This document shows positions 26,067 through 35,215 of a stretch of DNA of 64,000 nt, in pieces. The DNA is taken from contig NZ_VOBG01000014.1 of NCBI RefSeq assembly GCF_008369295.1, positions 62,001 to 126,000 on the forward strand, in the 5' to 3' direction. The position numbers and the translations under genes were made by a program. The notes under the pieces are model-generated. The model was not told the origin of the DNA. It made no database searches and saw only the letters and a list, made by a program, of their open reading frames with translations. The DNA comes from Pseudomonas sp. ANT_H4 (GTDB lineage: Bacteria > Pseudomonadota > Gammaproteobacteria > Pseudomonadales > Pseudomonadaceae). Within the stretch, counting starts at the first letter, position 1. The number at the start of each line of letters is the position of its first letter.

Positions 26067-26069
26067 GAC

Positions 26070-26942
26070 TTATTCCTCAGCCGCACCGGCGCGCAGGCGG
26101 TTAATACGGTTCTCGCTCCACTGCTTGAGCAGCAGGATGAAGAGCGCCAGGATCAGCAACAGGCTCGCAACGGCAAACGCGGCGACGTGGTTGTATTCGT
26201 TGTAGAGAATCTCGACGTGCAGCGGCAACGTATTGGTGACGCCACGAATGTGCCCGGACACCACCGACACCGCACCGAACTCACCCATGGCCCGCGCAGT
26301 ACACAGCACCACACCGTAGATCAGGCCCCACTTGATGTTCGGCACGGTGACATGCCAAAACATCTGCCAGCCGTTGGCACCCAACAGGCGTGCGGCTTCT
26401 TCTTCCTGGGTGCCCTGCTCTTGCATCAGCGGGATTAGTTCACGGGCCACGAACGGCACGGTGACGAAGATCGTCGCCAGCACGATGCCCGGCAAGGCGA
26501 AGACGATCTGGATGTCGTGATCCTGCAACCACGGGCCAAAGAAGCCCTGGGCGCCGAACATCAGCACATAGACCAGGCCGGCGATCACCGGCGATACCGA
26601 GAACGGCAGGTCAATCAGCGTCACCAGCATGCTCTTGCCACGGAACGAGTACTTGCTCACGCACCAGGCGGCGCTGACCCCAAACACCACGTTGAGCGGC
26701 ACCGAAATCAGCACGGCGATCACTGTCAGTTTCAGTGCCGACAGCGCGTCGGGTTCAAAGATCGCGGCAAAGAACGCACCCAAACCCAGTTTCAGGCCCT
26801 GGGACACCACGATAAACAGCGGCAGCAGCAAAAACAGGGCGAAGACCAGCCAGCCAAGGCCGATCAGGATGCGCCGGGATACGGCGCTGCCACGGCGGGC
26901 AGCGTTGGCCGACGAGGCGGCGGCAATAGACGATTGGGACAT
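26070..26942 (-). CDS. cysW: sulfate ABC importer permease CysW
   Basis: A 290-residue permease with six membrane segments and the EAA loop EEAARLLGANGWQMFWHVTVP. The N-terminus has an extra alanine/serine-rich cytoplasmic stretch. It pairs with CysT. Between cysT (13 bp gap) and cysA. Confidence 0.92.
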   Translation of the reverse strand: MSQSSIAAASSANAARRGSAVSRRILIGLGWLVFALFLLLPLFIVVSQGLKLGLGAFFAAIFEPDALSALKLTVIAVLISVPLNVVFGVSAAWCVSKYSFRGKSMLVTLIDLPFSVSPVIAGLVYVLMFGAQGFFGPWLQDHDIQIVFALPGIVLATIFVTVPFVARELIPLMQEQGTQEEEAARLLGANGWQMFWHVTVPNIKWGLIYGVVLCTARAMGEFGAVSVVSGHIRGVTNTLPLHVEILYNEYNHVAAFAVASLLLILALFILLLKQWSENRINRLRAGAAEE

Positions 26943-26955
26943 TGTGCGCGCCTCC

Positions 26956-27774
26956 TTATGGACGTTCGATGCGCCGCTGCAACAAGTTGATCAGCAGCAG
27001 CAGGACAAAGGAAACCACCAGCATCAGCACGCCGATGGAGGTAGCGCCGGTGTAGTCGTATTGGTCGAGCTTGACCATGATCAGCAGCGGCAGGATCTCG
27101 GTTTTCATCGGCATGTTGCCGGCGATGAAAATCACCGAACCGTACTCACCGACACCTCGGGCGAAGGCCAGCGCGAAGCCGGTCAGCCAGGCGGGCAGCA
27201 ACGCCGGTACGAGAATGTAGCGGAACACCTGCAACGGCTTGGCACCCAGGCAGGCAGCAGCTTCTTCGATTTCCCGGGGGATATCGGCCAGCACCGGCTG
27301 CACCGTACGCACCACAAATGGCAGCGTGACGAAGGTCAGCGCCAGGGTGATGCCCAGCGGGGTGTAGGCGATCTTGAAGCCCAGGTCGGCGGCGAACTGG
27401 CCCACCAGGCCGGCAGGCGCATATAAAGCAGTCAGTGCGATACCGGCCACTGCGGTGGGCAGGGCGAACGGCAGGTCGATCATCGCGTCGATGATCTTGC
27501 GGCCGGGGAAGGTGTAGCGCACCAGCACCCAGGCCAGCAGCGTGCCGATCACGCCGTTGATGATCGCGGCGTACAACGCGGTGCCGAAGCTGAGCTTCAA
27601 CGCCGCCAACACGCGAGGCGCCGAGATGATGGCCCAGAACTGATCCCAGGTGAGTTGGGCGGCATGCACAAACATCGCCGCTAGCGGTATGAGCACAATC
27701 AGACTGAGGTACACCAAGGTGTAGCCCAGCGTCAGCCCGAAGCCGGGTATGACGGGGGAGGTACGACGCGACAT
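26956..27774 (-). CDS. cysT: sulfate ABC importer permease CysT (CysU)
   Basis: A 272-residue permease with six membrane segments and EAA loop EEAAACLGAKPLQVFRYILVP. The N-terminus RRTSPVIPGFGLTLGYT is typical of CysT. A REP pair separates it from sbp upstream. Confidence 0.92.
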   Translation of the reverse strand: MSRRTSPVIPGFGLTLGYTLVYLSLIVLIPLAAMFVHAAQLTWDQFWAIISAPRVLAALKLSFGTALYAAIINGVIGTLLAWVLVRYTFPGRKIIDAMIDLPFALPTAVAGIALTALYAPAGLVGQFAADLGFKIAYTPLGITLALTFVTLPFVVRTVQPVLADIPREIEEAAACLGAKPLQVFRYILVPALLPAWLTGFALAFARGVGEYGSVIFIAGNMPMKTEILPLLIMVKLDQYDYTGATSIGVLMLVVSFVLLLLINLLQRRIERP

Positions 27775-27804
27775 AAAAGTCCTTGGTTAACGGGTAGATG
27801 CCAC

Positions 27805-27903
27805 TGTAGGAGCGCGCTTGCTCGCGAAGAATTCAAGGGCAACGCGTTCATTCAGAATGCCGCGTCATCGTTGACGATCTTCGCGAGCAAGCTCGCTCCT
27901 ACA
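27805..27903. repeat. REP inverted pair (REPIN) between sbp and cysT
   Basis: TGTAGGAGCGCGCTTGCTCG at 27805 and its inverted mate CGAGCAAGCTCGCTCCTACA ending 27903, with a less conserved centre (GCCGCGTCATCGTTGACGATC). A textbook mobile REP pair; it can also form a long hairpin in the sbp-cysT transcript. Confidence 0.9.
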
Positions 27904-27914
27904 AGTAGTGTGGC

Positions 27915-28925
27915 TTACTGGGCAGTGTAGATCTGGTCGAACACGCCACCGTCATTGAAGAATTTCGGTTGGGCAGTTTTCCAGCCGCCGAAGTCTTTGT
28001 CGATAGTCACCAGGGCCAGTTTCGGGAACTGCTGGGCGTATTTGGCGGCCACGTCCTTGTCACGTGGACGGTAGAAGTTCTTCGCCGCGATTTCCTGACC
28101 GGCCGGGCTGTACAGGTGATTGAGGTACGCCGTGGCAATCTCGGTGTTGCCCTTTTTCTCGGCATTCTTGTCAACCACGGCCACTGGCGGCTCGGCGAGG
28201 ATCGACAGCGATGGAACCACGATGTCGAACTTGTCGGCACCGCCGTCTTCTTTCAGCGCCAGGAAGGCTTCGTTTTCCCAGGCCAGCAACACGTCACCCT
28301 GACCGTTGTTGACGAAGGTAATGGTCGAGCCACGGGCGCCGGTGTCGAGAATCGGCACGTGCTTAAACAGCTCCTTGACGTATTCCTGGGCCTTGGCTTC
28401 GCTGCCACCGGCCTTGAGGCCATAAGCCCAGGCGGCGAGGAAGTTCCAGCGCGCGCCGCCGGAGGTTTTCGGGTTCGGGGTGATCACCGAGACGTCGTTT
28501 TTGATCAGGTCGCCCCAGTCCTTGATGCCTTTAGGGTTGCCCTTGCGCACCAGGAACACGATGGTCGAGGTGTACGGGGTGCTGGCGTCCGGCAGGCGGG
28601 TCTGCCAGTTTTCCGGGAGGGTCTTGCCCAGTTTGGCGATTTCGTCGATATCACCGGCCAGGGCCAGGGTGACTACGTCGGCACGCAGGCCGTCGATCAC
28701 GGCCCGGCCTTGCTTGCCCGAACCACCGTGGGATTGCTGGATCTTGACGTTGTCGCCCGGATGCTCTTTCTTCCAGAAGCTGGTGAACTCAGCGTTGTAA
28801 TCCTGGTACAGCTCACGGGTAGGGTCGTACGAGACGTTGAGCAACTCGTAGTCCTTGGCAACGGCGGAACCTGCAAACACGGCGCTGGCCAGTGCAGCCA
28901 GGGCATAACGGCGAATCGACGACAT
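27915..28925 (-). CDS. sbp: periplasmic sulfate-binding protein
   Basis: A 336-residue protein with a signal ending AVA (about 21-23), followed by KDYELLNVSYDPTRELYQDYN, the hallmark of sulfate-binding proteins. VIQ/SHGGSGKQ-type ligand loop and the C-terminal YRPRDKDVAAKY are conserved. First gene of the sulfate-import cluster; oscA lies 77 bp upstream on the same strand. Confidence 0.93.
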   Translation of the reverse strand: MSSIRRYALAALASAVFAGSAVAKDYELLNVSYDPTRELYQDYNAEFTSFWKKEHPGDNVKIQQSHGGSGKQGRAVIDGLRADVVTLALAGDIDEIAKLGKTLPENWQTRLPDASTPYTSTIVFLVRKGNPKGIKDWGDLIKNDVSVITPNPKTSGGARWNFLAAWAYGLKAGGSEAKAQEYVKELFKHVPILDTGARGSTITFVNNGQGDVLLAWENEAFLALKEDGGADKFDIVVPSLSILAEPPVAVVDKNAEKKGNTEIATAYLNHLYSPAGQEIAAKNFYRPRDKDVAAKYAQQFPKLALVTIDKDFGGWKTAQPKFFNDGGVFDQIYTAQ

Positions 28926-29002
28926 AGAGAAGCTCCTGAAATTCTTGTGTGTTGGCTTTTTCTTATAAGTGCAGGTGACGCAATCGAATCGCCGATCTTG
29001 CT

Positions 29003-29185
29003 TTAGCTCGGTTTGTTACCCGGATTCTGCAAACGGAATTTCTCTTTACGCTCGATCTGTACCACTTGTGCGTTGTGCACGGTGATTTCCACTGCGCCAA
29101 ACCGCAGGTCGCGCAGGGCGCTCTGGATCTCGCGCAAAATGGCTGCTTCGTCCTGGCCGTCAACGCTACGTAGAGATGCGCTCAT
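29003..29185 (-). CDS. oscA: OscA, small DUF2292 (YezD-like) sulfur-starvation protein
   Basis: A 60-residue cytosolic protein: AILREIQSALRDLRFGAVEITVHNAQVVQIERKEKFR is the DUF2292 core. In Pseudomonas, OscA is needed for growth on organosulfur sources and sits just upstream of sbp, as here. Start ATG at 29185 with AGGAG upstream, not the longer frame to 29227. The mechanism is unknown. Confidence 0.82.
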   Translation of the reverse strand: MSASLRSVDGQDEAAILREIQSALRDLRFGAVEITVHNAQVVQIERKEKFRLQNPGNKPS

Positions 29186-29265
29186 GGTCGTGCTCCTGAA
29201 ATGAGAAGTGCCTGGCAGTGGCGGCACTGCTTGCGGCGTGAGGGCGATAGTAGATAAGCGCGGAT

Positions 29266-29290
29266 ATTCTTAAAAATACTATTTAAGAAT
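29266..29290. promoter_or_regulatory. A/T-rich inverted repeat upstream of oscA
   Basis: ATTCTTAAA - 7 bases - TTTAAGAAT, perfect arms, 80 bases upstream of the oscA ATG in a strongly A/T-rich patch. A candidate operator or activator site (for example CysB, inferred from the sulfur context). Confidence 0.4.
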
Positions 29291-29372
29291 GTTTATATAA
29301 CCAGAAAGAATTTTCTACTGGGGCGGGGGGTTGCGACGGTTTTTTGCGGGGAAGATATTTCGTAGCAGGGTT

Positions 29373-31283
29373 CTAACGAATCGCGGGCGCCCTTGCCCAA
29401 TCAATCTCCTGTGCCGGCATCGGCTTGCCAAACCAATACCCCTGGGCCATGTCGCACTGCAGGTCCAGCAGGAACCGCGCCTGCTCAACCTGCTCGATGC
29501 CTTCGGCATGCACCTGCATGCCCATGCTCTGCGCCAGGGCAATCACCACCCGCACAATCGCCGCGTCATCTTCATCCCACGGCAGACCGGCGACGAAGCC
29601 CTGGTCAATCTTGAGCTTCTGCACCGGCAAGCGCTTGAGGCGCAGCAGCGACGAATAGCCGGTGCCAAAGTCGTCGATGGCCAGGCTCAAGCCCAGTTCC
29701 CGCAGGCGGTGCAGTTGCTCCAGGGCCACTTCCGGATCGTTCATCACCGCGCTTTCGGTGACTTCCAACTCCAGCAAAGCCGGGTCCAGACCGGTCTCGT
29801 GCAACACCTTGGCTACCTGGTCGTACAGTTCGCGCCGGGCAAACAAGCGGCTGGAGACATTCACGGCGAGGAACGACAAGTTCACACCCTCCTCCAACCA
29901 CTTACACATCTGGCGACAGGCCTGGTCCATGACCCACGCATCGATATCGGCAATCAGCCCAGTGCGTTCGGCGATGGGGATAAATTCCGCAGGCGCAACC
30001 AGGCCGCGCACCGGATGTTGCCAGCGCACCAAGGCTTCGACGCCGATCAGGCGGCTGCCTTGCAGGTCGTGCACAGGCTGGTAATAGACCCGCAACTCCT
30101 GCTGTTCAAGGGCACGGCGCAGTTCGCTGGCGATCTCTACTCGGTGCTGGGCGTGGGCGGTAAGCTCCTCGGTGTACAAGGCGTAATCTTCGCGGCCGGC
30201 ACTTTTGGCCTTGAACAGCGCGGAGTCTGCGTTGCGCAGCAGTTGCTCGGCGCTCAGGGCATCGCTGGGAAACAAGCTGATGCCAATGCTGGCGCTGATA
30301 AAGAGTTGATTGCCGTCGAAGGTGAACGGATCTTTCATGCTGTCGATGATCAGTTGTGCCATGGCGGCAGCCTGAACCACCTGTGGACAACTTTCCGCCA
30401 GCACCGCGAACTCATCGCCCCCCAAGCGCGCCAGGGTTACGCCGGGCCCAAACAGGCCTTGCAACCGTTCGCCCACGGCCTTGAGCAACTGATCGCCGAC
30501 ATTGTGGCCGAGGCTGTCGTTGATAATTTTGAAGTGGTCCAGATCGAGCAACAGCAGTGCGCAGCCACGCTTGTGAGTCTGAGCCGATGCCAGCGCCTGC
30601 TCGGCACGGTCAGTGAACAGCAGGCGGTTGGGCAGGTCCGTCAGCGGGTCGTGGTGCGCCAGGTGCGCAAGTTCGTGCTCGGAATGTTTGATCGCGCTGA
30701 TATCGGAGAATACGGCTACGTAGTGGCTGATTCGACCGTGATCATCATGGATGACCCGGATCGTCTGCCACTGTGGATAAATTTCGCCGCTTTTTCGGCG
30801 GTTCCAGATCTCGCCGCTCCATTCGCCGTCGCGCCCGAGGGTTTGGAACATTTCTTCATAAAAAACCGCCGAATGGCGCCCGGATTTGAACAGGCTGGGC
30901 TGGCGACCCATGACGTCTTCACATCGGTAGCCGGTGATTTCGATAAAGGCACGGTTGACGTGGACAATCAGGCCTTGGGCATCGGTGACCAGCACCCCTT
31001 CGCGGGTGCAATCGAACACCGCTGCAGCCTGGCGCAGGCGCTCGCGGTTTTCCTTCAAGGGTTGCTGGATCAGGTTTGTCCGGGCAAAACGGGCGCACAG
31101 TAGAAAAATAACAAGGGCACTCAGGCCAATCCAGGCATACCCCCGCATTATCGACCAGTGGATCAACTCCGTCGGCTCATCGAAAAGATTGATCAATAAC
31201 CGCTGGCTGAGCTGTATCCACACAATAGAAACCAGCAGGTACACCAGCCCTGCACGCAGGGCACCTCGGTATGAAAACAACAT
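29373..31283 (-). CDS. membrane PAS-GGDEF-EAL c-di-GMP enzyme (PipA/PA0285-like)
   Basis: A 636-residue protein. Two N-terminal membrane segments (about 9-27 and 46-66), a PAS domain (about 85-195), GGDEF domain with intact GGDEF at 288-292, and EAL domain with EAL at 416-418. The EAL part keeps NVSSR, ELEVTES, DDFGTGYSSL and KIDQGFV, all needed for phosphodiesterase activity. No RxxD inhibitory site precedes GGDEF. Both domains look active or capable of nucleotide binding; in such tandem proteins hydrolysis often dominates. Gene order sbp-oscA-this-desA matches P. aeruginosa PA0283-PA0286 as I remember it. Confidence 0.85.
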   Translation of the reverse strand: MLFSYRGALRAGLVYLLVSIVWIQLSQRLLINLFDEPTELIHWSIMRGYAWIGLSALVIFLLCARFARTNLIQQPLKENRERLRQAAAVFDCTREGVLVTDAQGLIVHVNRAFIEITGYRCEDVMGRQPSLFKSGRHSAVFYEEMFQTLGRDGEWSGEIWNRRKSGEIYPQWQTIRVIHDDHGRISHYVAVFSDISAIKHSEHELAHLAHHDPLTDLPNRLLFTDRAEQALASAQTHKRGCALLLLDLDHFKIINDSLGHNVGDQLLKAVGERLQGLFGPGVTLARLGGDEFAVLAESCPQVVQAAAMAQLIIDSMKDPFTFDGNQLFISASIGISLFPSDALSAEQLLRNADSALFKAKSAGREDYALYTEELTAHAQHRVEIASELRRALEQQELRVYYQPVHDLQGSRLIGVEALVRWQHPVRGLVAPAEFIPIAERTGLIADIDAWVMDQACRQMCKWLEEGVNLSFLAVNVSSRLFARRELYDQVAKVLHETGLDPALLELEVTESAVMNDPEVALEQLHRLRELGLSLAIDDFGTGYSSLLRLKRLPVQKLKIDQGFVAGLPWDEDDAAIVRVVIALAQSMGMQVHAEGIEQVEQARFLLDLQCDMAQGYWFGKPMPAQEIDWARAPAIR

Positions 31284-31449
31284 ATAGTTAGTAATCCTTA
31301 CTCAAAAACCAGAATCACCCTACAAAGAGTCAGGATTATAGGGTAGGAAACACTTTGTAAGTCTTATCTGAAACGGTGACTGGTTTTATCCGTGTGCTGA
31401 GTGATAATGCGGATGCTATTTTTTTCTTTATCTGAGGGCCATACAACCT

Positions 31450-32634
31450 ATGTGGTACAACGGTTTTCTTGACTTGTCGGCCTGGCAACTGGTGGCAGTC
31501 ACCCTGTTGATGACCCACGTGACCATTGTCGGGGTCACCGTCTATCTACACCGTTATTCAGCCCACCGCTCCCTGGAGCTCAATGCTGGCCTGAAACACT
31601 TCTTCCGCTTCTGGCTGTGGCTGACCACGGCGCAGAACACTCGCGAGTGGACTGCCATCCACCGCAAACACCACGCCAAGTGCGAAACCGTCGACGATCC
31701 TCATAGCCCGGTGATCAAGGGCCTGTCCACCGTCCTGCGCAAGGGCGCCGAGCTGTACCGCGCCGAGGCGGAAAACCCCGAGACCCTGCGCATCTACGGC
31801 AAGAACTGCCCGGAAGACTGGATCGAACGTAATCTCTACACCCGCTTCCCGATGCTGGGCGTGGCAATCATGGGGGTGATCGACCTGCTGCTGTTCGGCA
31901 CCATCGGCATCACCATCTGGGCCATCCAGATGATGTGGATTCCGTTCTGGGCCGCCGGCGTGATCAACGGCCTGGGCCATGCCGTCGGCTACCGCAACTT
32001 CGAATGCCGTGACGCGGCGACCAACCTGATCCCCTGGGGCATCATTGTTGGCGGCGAAGAGCTGCACAACAACCATCACACCTACCCCAACTCCGCCAAG
32101 TTGTCGGTGAAGAAATGGGAATTTGACATGGGCTGGGCCTGGATCAAGGTGTTCAGCTTCCTGCGCCTGGCCAAGGTCCAGCGCGTTGCGCCCATCGCCC
32201 ACCGGGTCGAAGGCAAGGGCCACCTGGACATGGACACCGCCATGGCGATCCTCAACAACCGCTTCCAGATCATGGCCCAGTACCGCAAGTTGGTGATTGC
32301 GCCGCTGGTCAAGCAGGAGCTGGAGAAGGTCGATCATTCCGTCCGTCACCAGTTCCATCGCGCCAAACGCTTGCTGTCGCGGGAAACCAGCCTGCTGGAT
32401 GACCGCCATCACCTGCGCATCCAAAGCATGCTGGAGCACAGCCAGGCGTTGAAAGTGATCTACGAAAAACGTCTGGCGCTGCAACAGATCTGGCTCAAGA
32501 CCAGCACCAATGGCCACGACATGCTGGCGGCGATCAAGGAATGGGTCCACGAGGCCGAGGCCAGCGGGATTCAATCCCTGCGTGACTTTGCCCATCAGTT
32601 GAAAACCTACTCACTGCGTCCTGCACCGGTCTGA
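31450..32634 (+). CDS. desA: DesA-type acyl-lipid delta-9 fatty-acid desaturase
   Basis: A 394-residue membrane di-iron desaturase. The three boxes are HRYSAH (about 35-40), HRKHH (72-76) and HNNHH (about 206-210), the acyl-CoA/acyl-lipid delta-9 pattern. In P. aeruginosa DesA introduces a double bond into membrane phospholipids under aerobic or cold conditions. It is divergent from the GGDEF-EAL gene and followed by a strong palindrome. Confidence 0.88.
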   Translation: MWYNGFLDLSAWQLVAVTLLMTHVTIVGVTVYLHRYSAHRSLELNAGLKHFFRFWLWLTTAQNTREWTAIHRKHHAKCETVDDPHSPVIKGLSTVLRKGAELYRAEAENPETLRIYGKNCPEDWIERNLYTRFPMLGVAIMGVIDLLLFGTIGITIWAIQMMWIPFWAAGVINGLGHAVGYRNFECRDAATNLIPWGIIVGGEELHNNHHTYPNSAKLSVKKWEFDMGWAWIKVFSFLRLAKVQRVAPIAHRVEGKGHLDMDTAMAILNNRFQIMAQYRKLVIAPLVKQELEKVDHSVRHQFHRAKRLLSRETSLLDDRHHLRIQSMLEHSQALKVIYEKRLALQQIWLKTSTNGHDMLAAIKEWVHEAEASGIQSLRDFAHQLKTYSLRPAPV

Positions 32635-32648
32635 TTGGATGCCCGAGG

Positions 32649-32691
32649 GCTTGTTGTGGCGAGGGGCTTGTCCCCTCGCCACAACAAGCCT
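32649..32691. terminator. long perfect palindrome GGCTTGTTGTGGCGAGGGG / inverse
   Basis: Nineteen-base arms around a short CTTGT-type loop, just after desA. It will form a very stable hairpin and is also a repeat relative (compare 8508-8590). No T run. Confidence 0.65.
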
Positions 32692-32861
32692 TCCCACAGT
32701 TTTTTGGCGCCATTACACAGTCACCGAATTTTCCGTCTCAATCGCCACCAATAACGGAACTTCGCTGTAAATCTCCTCTCTCAAACAACACTTCGCCATC
32801 CTGGCGCACCTTGTTGTGACCGCTATCTGATCCTGCGGCACACCCAGAGAGAGCTGTGCCG

Positions 32862-33863
32862 ATGGTCCACGAAAAAACCTCCCCTACCGATATTCCCATC
32901 GCTGAGCAGGCACGACCTGCGGCTACCGCCACGTTGCTGGCGCTCAAGCATGCCCAGGGCGAAGTGGAGCGCCTGAGTGAACGCGAGCAGTTGTTGAGTT
33001 CGTTACTGGTCAGCGTCAACGCCGTGCTGTGGGCGATCGAGTGGGACACCCGTCGCGTGCTGTATGTCAGCCCAGCCTACGAGCGCATCTTTGGGCGCGC
33101 GGCGGGCCTGTTGATGGCCGACCACAGAGAATGGCACAACAGCATCCACCCCGAAGACGTCGATTACGCCGAATACAGCCTGGCGCTGGTGCTGGACAAA
33201 GGCGCCGTGGAAGACCGCCAGTACCGCATCATCACCACAGACGGGCAGATCCGCTGGCTCAGCGATAAATGTTTTATCAATCAGCAGGCCGAACCCGGTC
33301 AGCCGATCATCGTGGTGGGCATCGCTGAAGACATCACCGAAAAAAAGCAGTTGGAGCTGGAACTGCAACGCCTGGCCACCACCGATGCGCTGACCAAAAG
33401 CAGCAACCGTCGGCACTTCTTCGAATGCGCCAACCATGAATTCGAGCGCGCCTGCGTCCAAGGCACGCCACTGGCATTTCTGTTGCTGGACATCGATGAC
33501 TTCAAGACCGTCAACGATACCTACGGCCATCTGGAGGGTGATCAGGTACTGCAGCGTATCGCCGAGAGCGGTCGAGGAGTTTTACGCCGTGGCGATTTGT
33601 TCGGGCGCATTGGCGGCGAAGAGTTTGCCGCAGTACTGCCCGGTTGCGCGCCGGAAATGGCCAGGCAGGTAGCCGAGCGTCTGGGGCAGGAGGTTGCGCA
33701 GCTGAGTTTCAGCCATGAAGAACAGAGCTACGGGGTAACTGTCAGCCAGGGCTTGGCGAACATGACTGGCGACGATGCGAACCTCGACAGCCTGTTCGCC
33801 CGAGCCGATACGGCGATGTATGAGGCCAAGCGCCGGGGCAAGAATCGAGTTATCTCGGGCTGA
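32862..33863 (+). CDS. PAS-GGDEF diguanylate cyclase
   Basis: A 333-residue soluble protein. A PAS domain (about 45-165) is followed by GGDEF with GGEEF at 251-255. RRGD five residues before it gives the RxxD product-inhibition site. A complete cyclase with feedback control. Starts: ATG 32862 (AGAGAGAG upstream) or GTG 32856. No membrane segment, so cytosolic; the signal sensed is unknown. Convergent with the HDOD gene. Confidence 0.87.
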   Translation: MVHEKTSPTDIPIAEQARPAATATLLALKHAQGEVERLSEREQLLSSLLVSVNAVLWAIEWDTRRVLYVSPAYERIFGRAAGLLMADHREWHNSIHPEDVDYAEYSLALVLDKGAVEDRQYRIITTDGQIRWLSDKCFINQQAEPGQPIIVVGIAEDITEKKQLELELQRLATTDALTKSSNRRHFFECANHEFERACVQGTPLAFLLLDIDDFKTVNDTYGHLEGDQVLQRIAESGRGVLRRGDLFGRIGGEEFAAVLPGCAPEMARQVAERLGQEVAQLSFSHEEQSYGVTVSQGLANMTGDDANLDSLFARADTAMYEAKRRGKNRVISG

Positions 33864-33872
33864 TGATCAGCA

Positions 33873-35081
33873 TCAAACCTTGCGGATGCGCATCAGCTCC
33901 GACAAACCGACCTTGAGCAACCGCGCCGTCTTGCCCCTGGCCAGTTCCTCGACGCCTTCATGCTCGCTCAGCCGCGCCAATTGCGCCGCTATGTTCACCA
34001 CCAGCGCTTCACGGGAATACACCCCGCCTTCCAGGGAATAGATCGCCGCGATCAGCTGACGCAGCTCCAGCGGCAAGCGCCAGCGGATGCGCAACGCCGA
34101 GCCGTAGTTGGCGCCGAAGGTATACAGGGACTCGCCAATCAGTTCGACATCCAGTTCGCCACCGCCCTGGCGCCACTCCTGTAAACACCGCAGCAGCGCC
34201 AAATCGCCCAACCGGTGGAGAATGCCGGCGCTGTAGCAGCGCTCATGGTCCAGATCAAGCATGCGCGCCAGGGAGCGAGCGTAATCGGCGGTACGCTGGG
34301 ACAGTTGCCAGTGACGTTCGGCGTAATCCACCAGGCTGGCGTCGCTCAAGATCACGTTGTGCTTTAGGGCCAGGCCCAGGATCAAATTCATGCTCTGCCC
34401 GGCCGCCAGCTTGTGCAGGGCCATGGACAAGGTTTGCACCGGAACGCCGTGATGCCCGGCGCTGTTGGCGGCGGCGATCAGTACAGCAGTGATTTGCGGA
34501 TCAACCTTGACCTGCTCTTCCAAGCGCCTGAGGTCCAGGCCTTCCGGCGCAAGGCTGTGTTGCACCACCGCCTTGACGTCGACCCGCAGCGGCGCGCCAT
34601 CGGACAGTTCGCGGCGGTGCTCCAGGAACACCGGCAGGGTCATGCCGGCAGCCAGGGCCGGGACTTCACAGCAAACGGTTTCACCCTCGTTAAGTAGCAA
34701 GTCCTGCAGACGCTGGGTCAGGCCTTCCATGTTAAGGGGTTTAGTCAAGTACGCGGTCGGCGCCAGGGGCAATGCTTCGCGCACGCTGGCGCTGTCGTTG
34801 CGGGTGCTCAGCAGGATGAACGGCAACGCCGGTGTACGCCGACGCTGGCGCACGGTACGCAACAGGCTCAGGCCGTCGACGCCGGGCAGATCCCAGTCGG
34901 CGATGATCAGGTCGTAGGGTTTTTCACTCAATAGCGCAGCCGCTTGCTGCCCGTCGGCGCACACGTCCAGCCGTGCGTCACAGCGCACATTCAACAATAC
35001 CTGCTTGAGCAGATCCCGCGACCAGGGGTCCGCCTCGGCGATCAACACACGGGGTACAGCAGGCAAATCAACAGCAACCAT
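33873..35081 (-). CDS. response regulator with HDOD output domain
   Basis: A 402-residue protein. An N-terminal receiver (residues 10-130) has its aspartate in LIIADWDLPGVDG (about 62) and lysine in YLTKPLN. A HDOD domain follows (about 160-360), with the family region AAANSAGHHGVPVQTLSMAL. HDOD proteins of pseudomonads act in signalling and c-di-GMP-linked behaviour, but the output is not enzymatic as the HD residues are incomplete. No histidine kinase is nearby. Placed between a cyclase and gabT. Confidence 0.82.
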   Translation of the reverse strand: MVAVDLPAVPRVLIAEADPWSRDLLKQVLLNVRCDARLDVCADGQQAAALLSEKPYDLIIADWDLPGVDGLSLLRTVRQRRRTPALPFILLSTRNDSASVREALPLAPTAYLTKPLNMEGLTQRLQDLLLNEGETVCCEVPALAAGMTLPVFLEHRRELSDGAPLRVDVKAVVQHSLAPEGLDLRRLEEQVKVDPQITAVLIAAANSAGHHGVPVQTLSMALHKLAAGQSMNLILGLALKHNVILSDASLVDYAERHWQLSQRTADYARSLARMLDLDHERCYSAGILHRLGDLALLRCLQEWRQGGGELDVELIGESLYTFGANYGSALRIRWRLPLELRQLIAAIYSLEGGVYSREALVVNIAAQLARLSEHEGVEELARGKTARLLKVGLSELMRIRKV

Positions 35082-35167
35082 CCAGCACGCTCCCTCTGCA
35101 ATCCTTGCACCTTAGACAATGCAGGCATTTGGATACAGGAAAATTCCCTCGATATGTTTCTGAGGGT

Positions 35168-35196
35168 ACAAAAAAACCGCCGAAGCGGTTTTTTTG
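35168..35196. terminator. rho-independent terminator of gabT
   Basis: AAAAAAACCGC CGAA GCGGTTTTTTT; symmetrical A and T runs, 20 bases after the gabT stop. Can also stop transcription from the other side. Confidence 0.9.
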
Positions 35197-35215
35197 TAGA
35201 TCAGGTCACGCTAAA

